Source: Setaria digitata (Eukaryota > Nematoda > Chromadorea > Rhabditida > Setariidae). Taken from it: DNA of 35,011 bases. The stretch is from assembly GCA_003640385.1 (NCBI GenBank), contig RCAB01000595.1, positions 1 through 35,011 on the forward strand, in the 5' to 3' direction. The translations under genes and the position numbers were made by a program. The notes below the pieces were generated by a model. The model worked only from the letters and a program-made list of their open reading frames with translations, was not told the origin of the DNA and made no database searches. This document shows, one piece after another, positions 1 through 12,555 of the stretch (positions are counted from its first letter, which is position 1; the number at the start of each line of letters is the position of its first letter).

Positions 1-1583
1 TTACAAAAAAAAAAAAGTGGTGAAAAAGTTTTTTCCTTACTGCTTCTGAAAAAATAATGATGCATTCAGTCACTTGTATAGCCTATTTAACAATTATACT
101 GATATAACTTTATAAATTTAACAAGTCATCTTGATAAATTCAACGCAAAAATTTTCTGGAATGTAATACCCTAAAAAACGAAGTAAAATTGTTGGCTATT
201 CTCGTATAAATTGATAAAAAGTAAATAATTTCGGGAAATATATGTGTGTATAAATTTTCGATTAATATTTTACAAAAATATATGCAATAATTAATGTAAA
301 TGCGGAAAAAAATTACTCGAAACATTGGTAAAAAATTAACGCAGTGAAAATGACTTTGAGAAAATAAATATGCGGAATATATGTGATGTATGTTCATTTT
401 CTTTCTCATTTTTCTTCCTAAAATTTATTTATCAGTAAAAAAGAACAAATGATTCCATAATTGCAGCGAGAAGGAAAACGAAAATTGCTACATTTGGAAA
501 TTTAAACAACGAAAATTTGCTAATTATTTGGTAGCGGTTGTTGTTTATTGTTACTTTATAAATGCTTTAAACTGTTAACTACTATAAACGAGTATATCAT
601 AATTAGAAGCTTTTTAATCATTTCTCGACGAAATTATTGCTTAGCGAAGTACAAATGATTTCAATAAAATACTAATAAACTTTTGTTCATATTAATAAAT
701 TTTGATGAATGACGAAAGAAAAAAGAAGGCAAAAAAAAAAAATTAAATAGAATATTTTCATCCATTCGAAACCATTTTAATATGTACTAAAATTATGCTC
801 AGAAAATTTCCTAAAATACACTTCAGGAATCGGCATTTTTTTTTTTGATTTGTTAATACTACATACAAGTCTTCGTAACTTATTATCACGAACAGTGTTA
901 AAATCAGAAACAATATACATATTATATTATTAATGATTTTTCTTTCCCGATGTCAGCATCCACTCCTACCAGATGAATATCGTCGCATTTTCTGGAATCT
1001 TGTAGGATGAACATCGGATTTTCGGAACTGGTAAAGGTAATAGAATGATTTACGCAGTACTGCAGCTGGAAAGCTTACTTTCCTTTTTTTCCTCCCCATT
1101 CTTTTATATCATCTTTCCCTTCTATCATTTTCATTTTTCACACTAATTAATTAATGAAAGAGGAGGAGAAAATGCAGCAACTCCAGGGTAAGCATAACTT
1201 TATGATACTTTTTACAATGTACATAAAAATCAAATTGCAAATAATTATTAACATATATTCCAATATATACACGAAAATATGCAAATGAATTATGAAAATT
1301 CTTTCCTAAGTAATGTATTTCAGAAAGCAACGATAGCATTTGTTTGTACTAAAATGAAGGGAAAGTTGTTGAGATAACAACTTTCACAAAGAATACAACT
1401 GCCAATAATATATGAAAATGATATTAAGCTTAGATGCTTCACACATTAAATAAAAGCTTCGGAAAAAACAAAAATTTAAGAAGAAAGATACATGATTTTC
1501 GCGTACAAATGATGAAATTTCATGCAAAAAATAATATATTTGTAAGGTAAATTTCACACAAAATTTTGCAATACTTTCTGGAA

Positions 1584-1632
1584 AAATTTATTATATTTAA
1601 AAATTTATTATAATAAATTTAAATTTATTATA
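1584..1632. repeat. Three copies of AAATTTATTATA
   Basis: The 12-mer AAATTTATTATA begins near 1585, 1601 and 1621, spaced 16 and 20 bp apart. An inverted arrangement (TTTATTATAATAAA) is centred in the middle copy. This is a short AT-only local repeat, probably replication slippage. Confidence 0.5.
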
Positions 1633-1717
1633 CAAATTTTTTATATAACACAAAAAAAAAAAGGAATAAAACTGTCAGCAGAGTATACCTGTACAGTTCT
1701 TCAGGACTTTTAATTTT

Positions 1718-1748
<31 letters not shown>

Positions 1749-4096
1749 AGACAAAGAATTTTCTAAATAATTCCTTATTTTGCTTATAATTAAGACATTT
1801 TATCTTGGTAAATTATCATTTTATTATGATACAACCTTTACTTTCATTCTTTTTTTTTTTTTTTTTTAACAATTCACATATTCCCCCCCAAATCATATGA
1901 GCCCAAAAATCAACAGCTATTTTACCTACAGGTTATCCTTAGACAAGTATAATATAAAAGTAAATATACCTTATATTTATATATATAAGGTTATATATAT
2001 ATGTGTATAAGGTGTGTTTATGTATATAAATATATGTGTAAACTGCTTAAATAAATAAAAGCTTTAAGTGATAAATGACAAACACTAAGGAGTTTTGCTA
2101 TTCATTTGTTTACATCCAGTTCAACTGCTTTTGCATATGTTATTGGAATGAAATAGCAAAAGTCAAGAAAGAAAAAAAGAAAAGAATCAAAGAGATAATT
2201 AGCGGTAACAGCAAAAACTGTTGGTAAAAAGAACTCCCTATCATTCGATTCAAATCTGGAATTTAAAAAAAAAAAATTGCAAATTTGAAAATCAAAAAAA
2301 AAAAATTGATTATGATTGAAAATTCATTATGTAATATATAAAAAAGAAAAAAAGACAGAATTAATTCAACACTGAGAGAAAAACTAACTTAGTAATAAAA
2401 ACAGTGATTTTTGCCACTGAATTGAAATGAAAGAACAAAATTAGACATAAAAATGAGCTGCTCAGATAGGAAATAAATGATAACAGTGATTACAGCAGCA
2501 CAATAATATACACTTTATGGCAATAATATTGCGATATCTTCTTTAATAATGCTTAATACTACAGGATATGGCGCTATGCAATGTCTTTATCTCATCTAGC
2601 ATAAAAATTTTCACTTTTCTTTTCTTTTTTTTGTAGAATAATTATTTTCATAACTTGAAATATTTTATATTTTCGCAAATTTTGATAGCAAAAGAAGTAA
2701 TTATGGGAGAACCATGCATAGAGAACAGGTTTTTAGTACTACTAAAATTTGCAATGTTGAATAATAGCAATATTGATTGGTTCTTAAAAAAAAAAACCCG
2801 TCATGTTTATCAACAGCTGACATGCCCATATCTGTTTACAAAAGTTTATATTCATTAAAAAGAGATGAGAAAGAAAAAAAAAAACATACAAAATACATAG
2901 TGCGCATTTAGTTAACTTTTTATTTATCTATCCAATATGCAAAGCGTGCTGTAATAAACAAAATCAGAGATCAGCAGAAAAAATTTTAAATATAAAATAA
3001 AATTCATTTTTTACTCAAATTCAGGTGTGAATTTTATTCAAATGAAAAAAATTTGTTAATTTCTACCTTCAAATTGATGATTTTTCTCTTTCTGAATTTT
3101 TTTTTTTTTTTTAAGAAGATGAAAAAGTTAAAAGTAAAACAAAATTTGGCATTCTAAGGAAGTGAAAAATGAAACGGATAATATTTAGCTCATTATTTTC
3201 CAGAAACAACTAAATCATATGTTAGCTTTTTTTTTTTTGATAACATGGATTTCATAGCTAATCTCCTTTCAACCATAATATACTATCCCACTTTTTGTTT
3301 CTAAGTCTTTTTCCGGGAAATCATGATATGAATATATAATAATAATCTCTTAGCCTGTTCTTTCACAGAACTAATTTTTTACACTTATCCATTTATAGTA
3401 CCTAATCAGTGCTTTCAGTCTGTGCAAACATCGTTAATTTCTCTTGTTCTCAATTTTGCATTTTTGTTAATTAACTTACTGCAAATACTTTAACACCTAT
3501 CAGAAAAAAAAAAAAAAAAAAAAAAAAGAGGATGAAGTAAAAAAGACTCTCATTAAATAATTTGGAATTCAAAAAGCAAAGAGAAAAAAATGAGTTAAAT
3601 TTTACATGAAGTCCTTCGGATGTAAAAATAAAATCATTTCGAAAATTCTGCAAAAACTTCTTAAACAAAAAAAAAAAAAGGAAAAAAAATGAGTCCTTTT
3701 TTTTCAAACAAAAAAAAATTGGTTGATTGATAATCGATGAAAGAAGTTTATGTATGATAAAGCGCTCAAAACCATTCTGTTCTATTTTAACAAAAATTGA
3801 TAATGCAGACAATTTAAATCATACAATTTATATTCTCTGGATTCCTAAAATTCTATAAAATAATAAAATAATTATTTCCTATGAAGGAATAATTTTTTCT
3901 TCCCTTTTTTTTTTTTTAAATAACAAAGCAAAAAAAAATTTTCTTCGTCCATATGTTATGTTGTGCCACAAGATAATTCGTAGCAATTAATCAAAATTAA
4001 AAAAAAAGAAAAGAAAAAAGTGACAAAAGAAAGAAGAACACACAAAAAACAGATGAAAGTAATCGAAAATTTACCATTTAGTTTAAAAAATAAATT

Positions 4097-4102
4097 TTTA
4101 AT
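4097..4102 (-). promoter_or_regulatory. Possible poly(A) signal of the Yippee-like gene
   Basis: ATTAAA on the minus strand about 107 nt past the TAA stop at 4209. No canonical AATAAA was seen on this strand between 3900 and 4208. In such AT-rich DNA a hexamer like this occurs often by chance, so this is only a plausible placement of the 3' end. Confidence 0.25.
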
Positions 4103-4208
4103 ACAGAGGAATAAGCACATAGAAGAATGGAAGCATTCAATTTGTTTTTTTCTTTCATTTTTTTTTTTTTTTTGTCTTTTTTGATTTGTTAAAATCAAAC
4201 TGTAAAAT

Positions 4209-6448
4209 TTAATGATTGCCGTTAGTCCTTTTGTATTCACGCTTATCCCAACCATTATCTTTTATCATATGCGCCAATTCGATGATAAATTTACCTTCTT
4301 TATACTTTTGGCTAACTTCAAACGCATGCTCCTGAAATTTCTCAATCATTAATATTAGCACATATAACATGATTAATGGTTAAATTTGGCATTAAAAAGA
4401 AATTCACTGCAATTATAGACTTTAACTAATTAATAATGTATTAATTGAAGAAAGAAAGAGAAAAAAAAAGGAAACTTACATATTTCCAGCCAAGTGTTGT
4501 TTTGCAACATTCGCAGTATATGTCCGCTACTGCATGAAGCCCAGTTAGTAGAACGCGTTCTTCCGCTGGTCCACAGCCTATATTTACCCTAAAGAAACCC
4601 TTTTGCAATTTTTTTTTTTTTTCTCAAAAACATTTATGAACCTTCAAAAAAAAAAAAAAAAGGATTTTTTTTTAAATTTTCTTTTATTTTTTAAAATTCA
4701 AAGATAATGCAAAAAAAAGGAAAGAAAGAGAAGGGAAAAGGTTTAACGATTAGTATGGCTTAAAAAAAAACAAAAGGAAAAGTTCTGGATGATTATCAAT
4801 CATAATTTGAAAGTTACATTTTCAAAGCATTTTGATAAGTTAAATTGATTGAATCGGATGAATTTCACTACAAATAAAATTATAATATCATAAAATCATT
4901 TTGCCTAATTAATGTGTAGGTGAGATTTTTCGAATGAATGAATGAATTTCATTAACAGTACGGTCTGGATGAATTTCTTTTTTTTTTTTTAAATTTTTTC
5001 ACAGTATTAAATGAATTTTTCCCTTTTGTTTTCCTCAATAATTTTGTCCTTTAAGCAATAATGCAATGAAGTGGTGAAAATATTTAAAATTTTATAAATC
5101 ATTTCTCCTATAAATAAATGTACATTCTAAACTGATTTTTAAATATCAGATTCAAAGATCTATAGAAAAAAAAATTTGAAAAAAAAAAAAAAAGAAAAAA
5201 GAACTTACACCGAATTGAACAAATAAGCTTTCCCTTGGCTACCTTGGAAGGACTGCAATAAAAAAGAAAAAATTGAAAGAAATGAGGAAAAAAGAGAAAA
5301 AAAAAAGACTATTTCCCATAAATTATCGCAAATTTTTGTAAGTTAGATTGAAAAGTACAAAAGCTGAATCGAAAATTGTTGAGGAAAAAAAGAGAAAAAA
5401 TGAAGATTGGGAAGAAAAAGCTCCGATATTATCAAATTGTTCGGTTTCTCAGGGTGCAAATCGGCTGTGTAAATGGACTTTTGAAATTGAAAGAAAGAAA
5501 AAATTTACCTTTGAAATCAGTTCGTTGTGATTAGCCAAATTGGCACGGCAATGAACACAGCTATAGGTACGAGCACCGTCAGGTAAATAAGCCTGAAAAA
5601 AGAAAAATAAAAGCCAAAAAAATGACTAGATTAATTTTTCAAATTATTTTAATTGTTAAATATTATGAAATGAAGCTATATCATTTTATTTAACTCCATA
5701 AAAATTTCTTGAAGAAATTGGTGAAAGCAATATTTTCCGTCATGATTTAGATATATTACCTAAATTTAAAAACTTCACTATTTCAAGAGTACCTAAACTA
5801 CCTCATCCTATTGTTATCACCAGTAAAATTTTGTATAAAAATTTCATAAATAAAAATTTTTTTATTTTTAAATATAAAATGGCTAAACGTGTTAAAATAT
5901 CATAATCAAATTTAACTTCAAAAAATATGAAATAAAAATATAAAAATACAAAGTATTTAAAATCACAAACCGAAATAAAATATATCTGGCTCATATCTTA
6001 CTTTCAAACAATTTGATTACTTGTTATTGTCATTAAAAACAAAAAGAAAAAATCTTCCAAAAATTATGAAAAAAAAAAGTACTGATGATTAAATTAAACA
6101 AATAACTCATGAGTATTTAAATGCAAATAAAACAAATGAAATTAATTAATAGTTGGAAGTTCTCAAAATTTTAACAATGAGTCATTTTATATCGTTGATT
6201 CCGTTTCTTTTTCTTTTCTTATAAAAATGATCATTGATAAAAAAAAAAAAAAAAATCAGAAAATTAAAAAATGATAATGAAATTTTTTTTCATCTGAACT
6301 GATTTGAATAATAAAAAATAATTCATTAAAAGGGTATCAATAAGTGAATTAAAAAATGTATATATATGCGTAAATATAATACCTGAAATGTTTTTGATTT
6401 TTCCTTTTTAATTGGTTCGACAAGTTTAACAGCTGGTATTGCAGCCAT
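4209..6448 (-). CDS. Yippee-like zinc-binding protein (YPEL1-4 type), five coding exons
   Basis: Coding exons on the minus strand are 6448-6383, 5592-5509, 5252-5209, 4588-4480 and 4331-4209 (stop TAA at 4211-4209). They join in frame into 141 residues, and all four introns have GT...AG ends. The protein carries the Yippee signature C-X2-C-X52-C-X2-C exactly: C34/C37 (in RTYSCVHC, exon 2) and C90/C93 (in DIYCECC, exon 4). Other family blocks are [60 protein letters not shown] and [22 protein letters not shown]. This matches YPEL1-4, not the more diverged YPEL5. Vertebrate YPELs are about 119-127 residues; the excess here is an N-terminal [17 protein letters not shown] and a basic C-terminal tail [12 protein letters not shown]. 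The four Cys are predicted to bind one zinc; family members are small nuclear/centrosomal or cytoplasmic proteins of poorly defined biochemical role. The ATG at 6448 is the first Met just before the conserved core. The frame stays open upstream to 6571, so a longer N terminus is possible. Confidence 0.95.
4332..6382 (-). other. Four introns of the Yippee-like gene
   Basis: Intron 1 is 6382-5593 (790 bp, phase 0, donor GTATTA, acceptor TTTTTTCAG). Intron 2 is 5508-5253 (256 bp, phase 0, donor GTAAAT, acceptor ATTGCAG). Intron 3 is 5208-4589 (620 bp, phase 2, donor GTAAGT, acceptor TTCTTTAG). Intron 4 is 4479-4332 (148 bp, phase 0, donor GTAAGT, acceptor AATTTCAG). The span given also covers the internal exons. 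Introns 1 and 3 consist of AT-rich sequence with A and T homopolymers, and I saw no further gene or structured element in them. Exon identity and phase are fixed by the conserved protein, so these boundaries are firm. Confidence 0.9.
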
Positions 6449-8264
6449 CAGAAGTCTTCGAATTAAACGATAGAAACCACGACAGCAGGCTAGAATCCGC
6501 TCAATGATGACTGTGACAGAATCACCAGAATAAAGCAGAGGGAGAAAAAAAAAAGGAACAGAAAAAAACAAAAAAAAGAACGAAATTATTAAGTGCTTCC
6601 GAAGAAATCACGTCAATCAATCAGATGAAAACTTTTGGTTTGGTGTAATTTTGTGGAAATTTGAAATTCCTGAAGACTGATTCCGAAGTCAGGATATAGG
6701 TAAATATGAATTTCAGCCTCAGAATTGGAGAAATAATGATGATACCAGTTGCTCCTACGCGTGATCCTTTCAAAAAATAACTGAAAAAAAAAAAAAGAGA
6801 AAGGAAAATTTGTTAAAAAATATATAGCGCGCAAAAAAAAAAAAAAAAAAAAACGCATACTTTTTTTAATCTTCATACCAACTGAGAAGCAGAAAAGGAA
6901 ATAGTGAATAAAATTATTTAGAAAAAAAAGAAATATATTGAAAAATGAAAGAAATTATTCCTTTGCACGATTATAAAACGTATGTTTTTGCTAAAAGGTC
7001 AAATAATGTGGCCTTTATCGCCCAAGTACGTATGTGCGCTTCACTTTTAGAGAAGCATTGAAATTTGATCGAATGATCATTGGCATCCAAACTTATCAGT
7101 TCTAGCAAAAAAAAAAAAGAAAAAAAAAAGAAGAAAAACTTCCGACAAGAAAAAACTTCACAATCTCAAGACGCGATATTCAAAAAGAAATGAGAAAATT
7201 CAATTTAAATGTAGTCCTGAAGAATGAGTATATGAGAATAGAAGACGCAAAGTGATGAATATTAGAACATTAAAATGAGAAATAAAAAAAGAAAAAAGAA
7301 AGAAAAAAATTGAACTCAATAAAAAACAAAAACAAAAAAGAATATTGAAAAATTAAAAAACTGATAGCATTTATCAATGAAAGAAAAAGAAAAACCAAAG
7401 CAAATGAAAATTAATCGAATAATGGAATAATAGAAATATTAAATAAAATCAAAATCTAAATTGAGAGAAAGAGAGGAGAGAAAAGAAAAAAGCAACATTC
7501 ATTATTGAATAAAGGGAATGAAAAATAATCATAATATGTTAAATCAATAATATTTATTAATAAAAATAATAATGTGTTAAAATTTTGGAATAATATCATC
7601 CATTCCATCTAATAAAGTTATTCATTGACCTGTAATTTAATGAGTATTATATTAAAATGGGATGCATCAAAAAAAAAAGAAAAAATTATTAATGAATTTG
7701 GAATATCGATAAGTTGTTAATTCATATATGTTCAAAGTATGGGATATTATTAATTAGTAAAAAGAAAATAATGCTTCGCATTTGATTAAATGATATACCA
7801 TACCATACAATGCATAAAACACAACTACGTCCGTCAAACTACAAAAGTACTTAAGTTTGTTTTCATTCTAAAATTGAATTTAGTAATTCAAAGCACAGAA
7901 TCAAATGTAATCAAGTCAATCAATCGATCAGTGATACAAAAATGAAATGTCTGTAAATGAGAAAAGAATGGAAAGAAAAATTAACTGACAACAAAAATAT
8001 GTCATTAACTAGGGGTGACGAAAAATACATTAAAGAAAAAATTAATTATGAAATGATGCTATTGGTTAAGTGTTACTGAAACGGAAATTTCCACCTTCTT
8101 AGTTCAAAATACAACTGTGAATGAAAGTTTTAGCTCACCTTGACAATTACATATTATTTGAAATTGAATGCAAAACTTATATTAATTCATTCATTCCTTT
8201 TCACCATCTTCTGTTCGATTTGTTGACCTAATTTCATTCATATTATATATATATAAATAATATG
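6449..8264. other. Region upstream of the Yippee-like gene, no further gene recognised
   Basis: This is the 5' side of the minus-strand Yippee-like gene. It should contain its 5' untranslated region and promoter, but no transcription start can be placed. A possible acceptor (TGTCACAG, AG at 6512-6511) lies 62 nt before the ATG; it could be a cis-splice or spliced-leader trans-splice acceptor if the organism is a nematode. A GC-richer patch at about 6960-7110 interrupts otherwise A-rich sequence and could be promoter-proximal. An open frame on the minus strand at 6613-6780 has mixed composition, but I recognised no family. Beyond 7120 I see only A-rich intergenic DNA. Confidence 0.4.
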
Positions 8265-8302
8265 AAGTATGATGTATATATATATATATATACATCATAC
8301 TT
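8265..8302. repeat. Perfect 38-bp palindrome with TA core
   Basis: The sequence starts AAGTATGATGTA, passes through an alternating TA core and ends TACATCATACTT. Both 19-nt halves are exactly reverse-complementary with no spacer. The non-TA outer 10 bp on each side make this more than a plain (TA)n run. It could extrude as a cruciform. Confidence 0.9.
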
Positions 8303-9451
8303 TCGCACTTAAAATCATCATGCAAATAATAATCCACTACTATTATTAGATACAAATGAAACCTGAAAATTAGATTCTTTTTTCTTTTTTTTTTTTTTTT
8401 TTTCAAAAAAGAAAGTGGACAAAAATCATACTTTTTTCTTTTTTAAATAACTCGTTATTTTCATATTTTTTTTGTGATTGGAGCAATATTTTCATACTAT
8501 TATTTCCTTTTTTTTTTTTTTTTTTAAATAAACATAACAATGTAAATGATATGATATCTTTCATTTTTTGCTTATCTTTATCCCACTAGAATTTCTTTGA
8601 AATTAATGTTAATTATAATTTTAAGACTTGAATGAATTTAATAAGCATTCCCATTCAGCGACAAAATTCCCTCCACATTAATGCACTATCCCTCATATTA
8701 TTATACAATAACAGCAATATTTTTACTGTTCAATTAAATAGTTTATAAAAAACCTAAAAAAAAAAGATGATTATTTATTCGAAGGAAAAAATACATATAT
8801 CAGAAATGAAAAAATTAATATAATGAGAAGGAAGAAAAGGTGAAAAAAAAGAAAGAGAAATGAAAATGCGCTTTGTGAACAGAACACTTACTTACAGAAT
8901 GAACAATAACATATATACATAATATATAAACAATATTTTATGTATTTCAGTAAATTAATTATGTTGTTTGTTCCGCTTCTGCGCTTTGTTTTGTTGTTTT
9001 TTTTTTTTTCACGAAAAACATATCAATTAAATTATATTTGTTTATTTCATATGACTAAATTTTTCTCTTCTAAAATCACTTAATTACCATAATCCTAGAT
9101 CAGTTAAATATGGATATAATTGTCGTTTTATTGGCTTATATGATTGTGATTATTGAACTATATTTTGCTTAGTAATCAGTGATGTATGCAAAATAATTTT
9201 TTTTTCTATAAAATATCACTGTCTTTGGCACGTTAACGAAATTTACATAAATTTTCAAAAGAACCAGTCAAGTAATATTTTTTTGAACTTTTAAAATTTG
9301 AATACAAAATAGCCGAATTATGACGTTTTCGGAAGTTTTGGGATAAAAAAAAATGAAAATTAAAACAACCTGAATTCACTTCCAACCAACTCTTTTAGCA
9401 CTTTTCTTTGCCCAAAAAAAAAAAAAAAAAAAGTGAAACGTGAAAAAAAAA
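8303..9451. other. AT-rich stretch, no gene recognised
   Basis: Intergenic-looking sequence with several long T runs (near 8388-8403 and 8507-8525). No exon, RNA gene or repeat family was recognised. One low-complexity open frame on the minus strand (8191-8406) consists of Lys-rich and Tyr/Ile-rich repeats and is not considered a gene. Confidence 0.5.
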
Positions 9452-9509
9452 GTGAAAGTGAAACGCTAAATGAACTAAGCATTTAGTTCATTTAGCGTTT
9501 CACTTTCAC
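9452..9509. repeat. Perfect inverted repeat: 27-bp arms, 4-nt loop
   Basis: The left arm, 9452-9478, begins GTGAAAGTGAAACGC and ends GAACTAA. The right arm, 9483-9509, is its exact reverse complement, beginning TTAGTTC. The spacer is GCAT (9479-9482). The arms are of mixed sequence, not AT microsatellite, so a chance origin is unlikely. The octamer GTGAAACG also occurs just upstream at 9433-9440, suggesting local duplication before inversion. It could fold as a hairpin in RNA from either strand or a cruciform in DNA. The very short loop and perfect pairing are unlike a typical microRNA precursor. Confidence 0.95.
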
Positions 9510-12500
9510 CTATGTTTATTTCATAGTTAAAAATTAAAAATAATATATGACTGGAAATAATGCGTTATTAAAGATATAAATGAGAAAAAAAAAAGCTGAA
9601 AATTGTAAAGAATCAGTTTTATTTATCAATCAGACAAATGATACAGTAATATATGAAATTTAAATTTATGAGATGCAAATAAAATGGGGATACATGAAGG
9701 ATATTTGTACCGAAAGTTTGGTGACAAAAGTTAGGTTATTTAATTATATCATGAATGATAAAATGGCGTATATTAAAAGAATGTGAAAATTGATGGCGCC
9801 ATAACAATTACAGTAGGAAATAGATGGAAAATAATTTTAAATTTTGCATTTGGTTATAATAAAAAGGAAAAAAAAAGTTGAGAATTGAAAAATATTGCAA
9901 ATAATTAAGATAAGAAAAGAATGAAAAGGATTGAAAAAGGATCGTAGTAGAAAGAAGACGGAAGATGGGAAGAAATGCTTTAAATGAATAAAATCAATTT
10001 TCATAAAAATTCAACGACATTTGAATTTTACAGCAAAGGGAATAAAGAAAGGGAACAAAATGCAAAAAAAAAACAAAAACAAAAAAAAACAAAAAAAGAA
10101 CGAAAAACAAAGAAAAAAAATAAAAAAAAAAAGAATGGAAAATAAAGAAATGACAAATGAAAGAGGAAAAAAGAAAATGGTAAAAACTATAAAATTTCAT
10201 TTATCATCGATCAATTCTTTTTGTGTTTTTAGTTCTCATTTTTCCTTTTCTTCTTTTTCATTTTTTTTTTTTGAAACATTTATTAAAGGGAAAGAAAATG
10301 GAGAAAAATTGAAATTTTCTAAAAATTTAAGCAAGTTCAAAGAAAAAAGATCAGTAAATAAACACCTGAGCGGCATTACTGATTGTTGGGATGGAGGAAA
10401 AATAATGAAATAATGATTTTTTTAAATAGTCTCAAAATTATTGGAATGACTATTAATTAATTAATTAACAATAAACAAATGAAAATCACAGCAATTAAGA
10501 AATAATAAATTAATAATAGCAATAAACAATAAATAATGATAGGAGAACTTGTTTTGTGATGCAGCATAAATGCATTTTCAATTATATCGCCGAATGAAAT
10601 GGAAAATAATTGATCGATGAAATATGAATTACTTAGACAAACGTCTAACTAATCGTTTTCATAGAGACTGATTGATTAGTTTGGTCACTTTATATCATAC
10701 AGACTTAGTGAGTGATTCTTTTACTTCTCCTATATACTGATTGATATCCAATCCTTCATTGCCAACGTGATCACTTCCTTCACATCAGAGTTATTTAGTC
10801 TATTTCCTAGGTAATGAAGCTCGTTTCATTAATTATCATCCCTTGAACTGTTCTCAATATCGTATAATTCAACAAAATTGATGAAACAAAAAAAAAGAAA
10901 AATTAAAGAAATGAAATTTTTCGAGCAGAAAAAGTATGTGTGACATGCTTGTTAACAATAAAATATTTTTCTTTTCACTTTCTTATTTTCAGCGCATGAA
11001 GTAATTCAATTCACTTTTCAAAAAGAAAAAAAAAAAAAAAAGAAAAGAAAAGGAGAAAACTCCTTTCCATTAAACTTTTTTTTTTTTTTTTTTTAGAAAA
11101 AAAGAAAAAGGAGGGATAATATTAAAATCGAAATATGAAAGGAGAAATGAATTACTACTGAAAAGAAGGCAATTTTGCAATAACAAAATCATCATGGGAA
11201 ATGCAGGTTTTGAATGACGAAATTTTCGAACTTTTTGAATTGCAATTCAAAAAATTAAATTATGTTTATAACTGTTACATAAAATTACTTTAAATTAAGT
11301 TAATATATAGTTGATGAGCACATATTAGTAACCGAATAATTAGGAAAAAAAATTCTCAACAGTGTCAAAAGGAAAAGTGAAGACTTATCTGGAAAAGTAA
11401 TTTCATGCTAAATCAGTTAACAAGATAATTAAGAATAATTATTTTAAAATTAACTGATAACGGAAAAGGAGAGCAGCAAAAATGATCCAAGCACTCATTG
11501 TAACTTAAATAATGATAATAATAGTAATAATTAATAGTAAAAGTAAAAAGTAATAATAAGCAAAATTTACGGTAACGGCACGTAGTAAAAATAAGAGCAA
11601 ATTATAACAGGAATAGTAACAAGTAATAAAGATAGTAACAGATACTAACAACGGCTAAAACGACCATAATGAGGGTGACGATGATGATGAAAATGACCTT
11701 AGTAATTAGCAATTAATTGAATATTCATTATTGTTACGTCCACTTTTTTCGTCTTAAATTTTCCTTTTAAATTTGTTGTTGAAAAACACGTCTTTCGCCT
11801 TCCGCATCTTTCGGTACACAATTCATCTGTATCATTCATTTAATGCAGAAAAAAAAATGGAAAGGGAAATGAGCGAACCGGAAAACGGGAATGAGTGAAT
11901 CCGTAAAGCGGAACGGATGGAAAGAAGAGATTAGGGGAATAATAAATCCACTAATTTCAATGATTAATTAATACTTAAAAAGCAAATTTAGCTGAATCTA
12001 TGATGGTATCATCTAAGTAAATGATATCTTTTTTTTGTCGATAATTTTTCAGATTGTCATTAGTTGTCTAAAATTGTTGATAACTTCTCAACATCCCAAG
12101 AAAAACGAATGAGTGAGAAAAGGAAGAAGAAAGTGCAATACTAGTCAGTTAAATTAATTAGTTTAAATTTTCTCTTTTCACATTTTATCACCATCTTTTT
12201 TTTCGTTCTTAGGAAATGCTTCAAGTTTATTTTTGTTTTTGTTTTTGATTTAAGTGCGTTATTAATTTTATTGTTTAATTAACTTTTCACCTTCTTTATC
12301 ACGACAAATGAATGAACTGTACTGTAATAAGATGAAGAAATTAATTGATCAGATTGAAGAAAAGATCAACAGGATGTAGAGGAAAATGAAACAAATTTTC
12401 GGGAATGATTTCGAAAATTAAAAGCAAAAAATATTTAATGAAAATGTAAAAAAAAACAAATTTTATTATTACTAAAATGGAATTTTATAGAAAAAAAACT

Positions 12501-12555
12501 TTCATTTGAAAACGAAAAAAATAATAATAATAGAATATAATTGTGGTGAAAAGAG
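9510..12555. other. AT-rich stretch, no gene recognised
   Basis: No gene recognised. 10050-10170 is an A-rich homopurine-like run that encodes only poly-Lys or poly-Phe frames. 11028-11100 pairs a poly(A)-rich block with a poly(T)-rich block that could form a weak hairpin. 11510-11650 is degenerate AAT/AGT-rich sequence. 10620-10830 is slightly less AT-rich but contains no open frame I recognise. Confidence 0.5.

Larger units (their letters stand above)
1..4208. other. AT-rich stretch, no gene recognised
   Basis: Mostly A/T with homopolymers, for example a 24-nt A run at 3504-3527. No exon with family similarity, tRNA or structured RNA was recognised on either strand. Open frames here translate to Phe/Lys-rich low-complexity peptides. 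Small local structures include an imperfect arm pair around 1968-1991 (CCTTATA...TATAAGG) and a three-copy AAATTTATTATA motif at 1584-1632. The left end of the 3' untranslated region of the Yippee-like gene probably lies near 4000-4208. Confidence 0.5.

Noticed and set aside
9994..10413. Overlapping Lys-rich (plus) and Phe-rich (minus) open frames
   Set aside because: Produced by poly(A)-rich sequence; mirrored low complexity on both strands and no domain.
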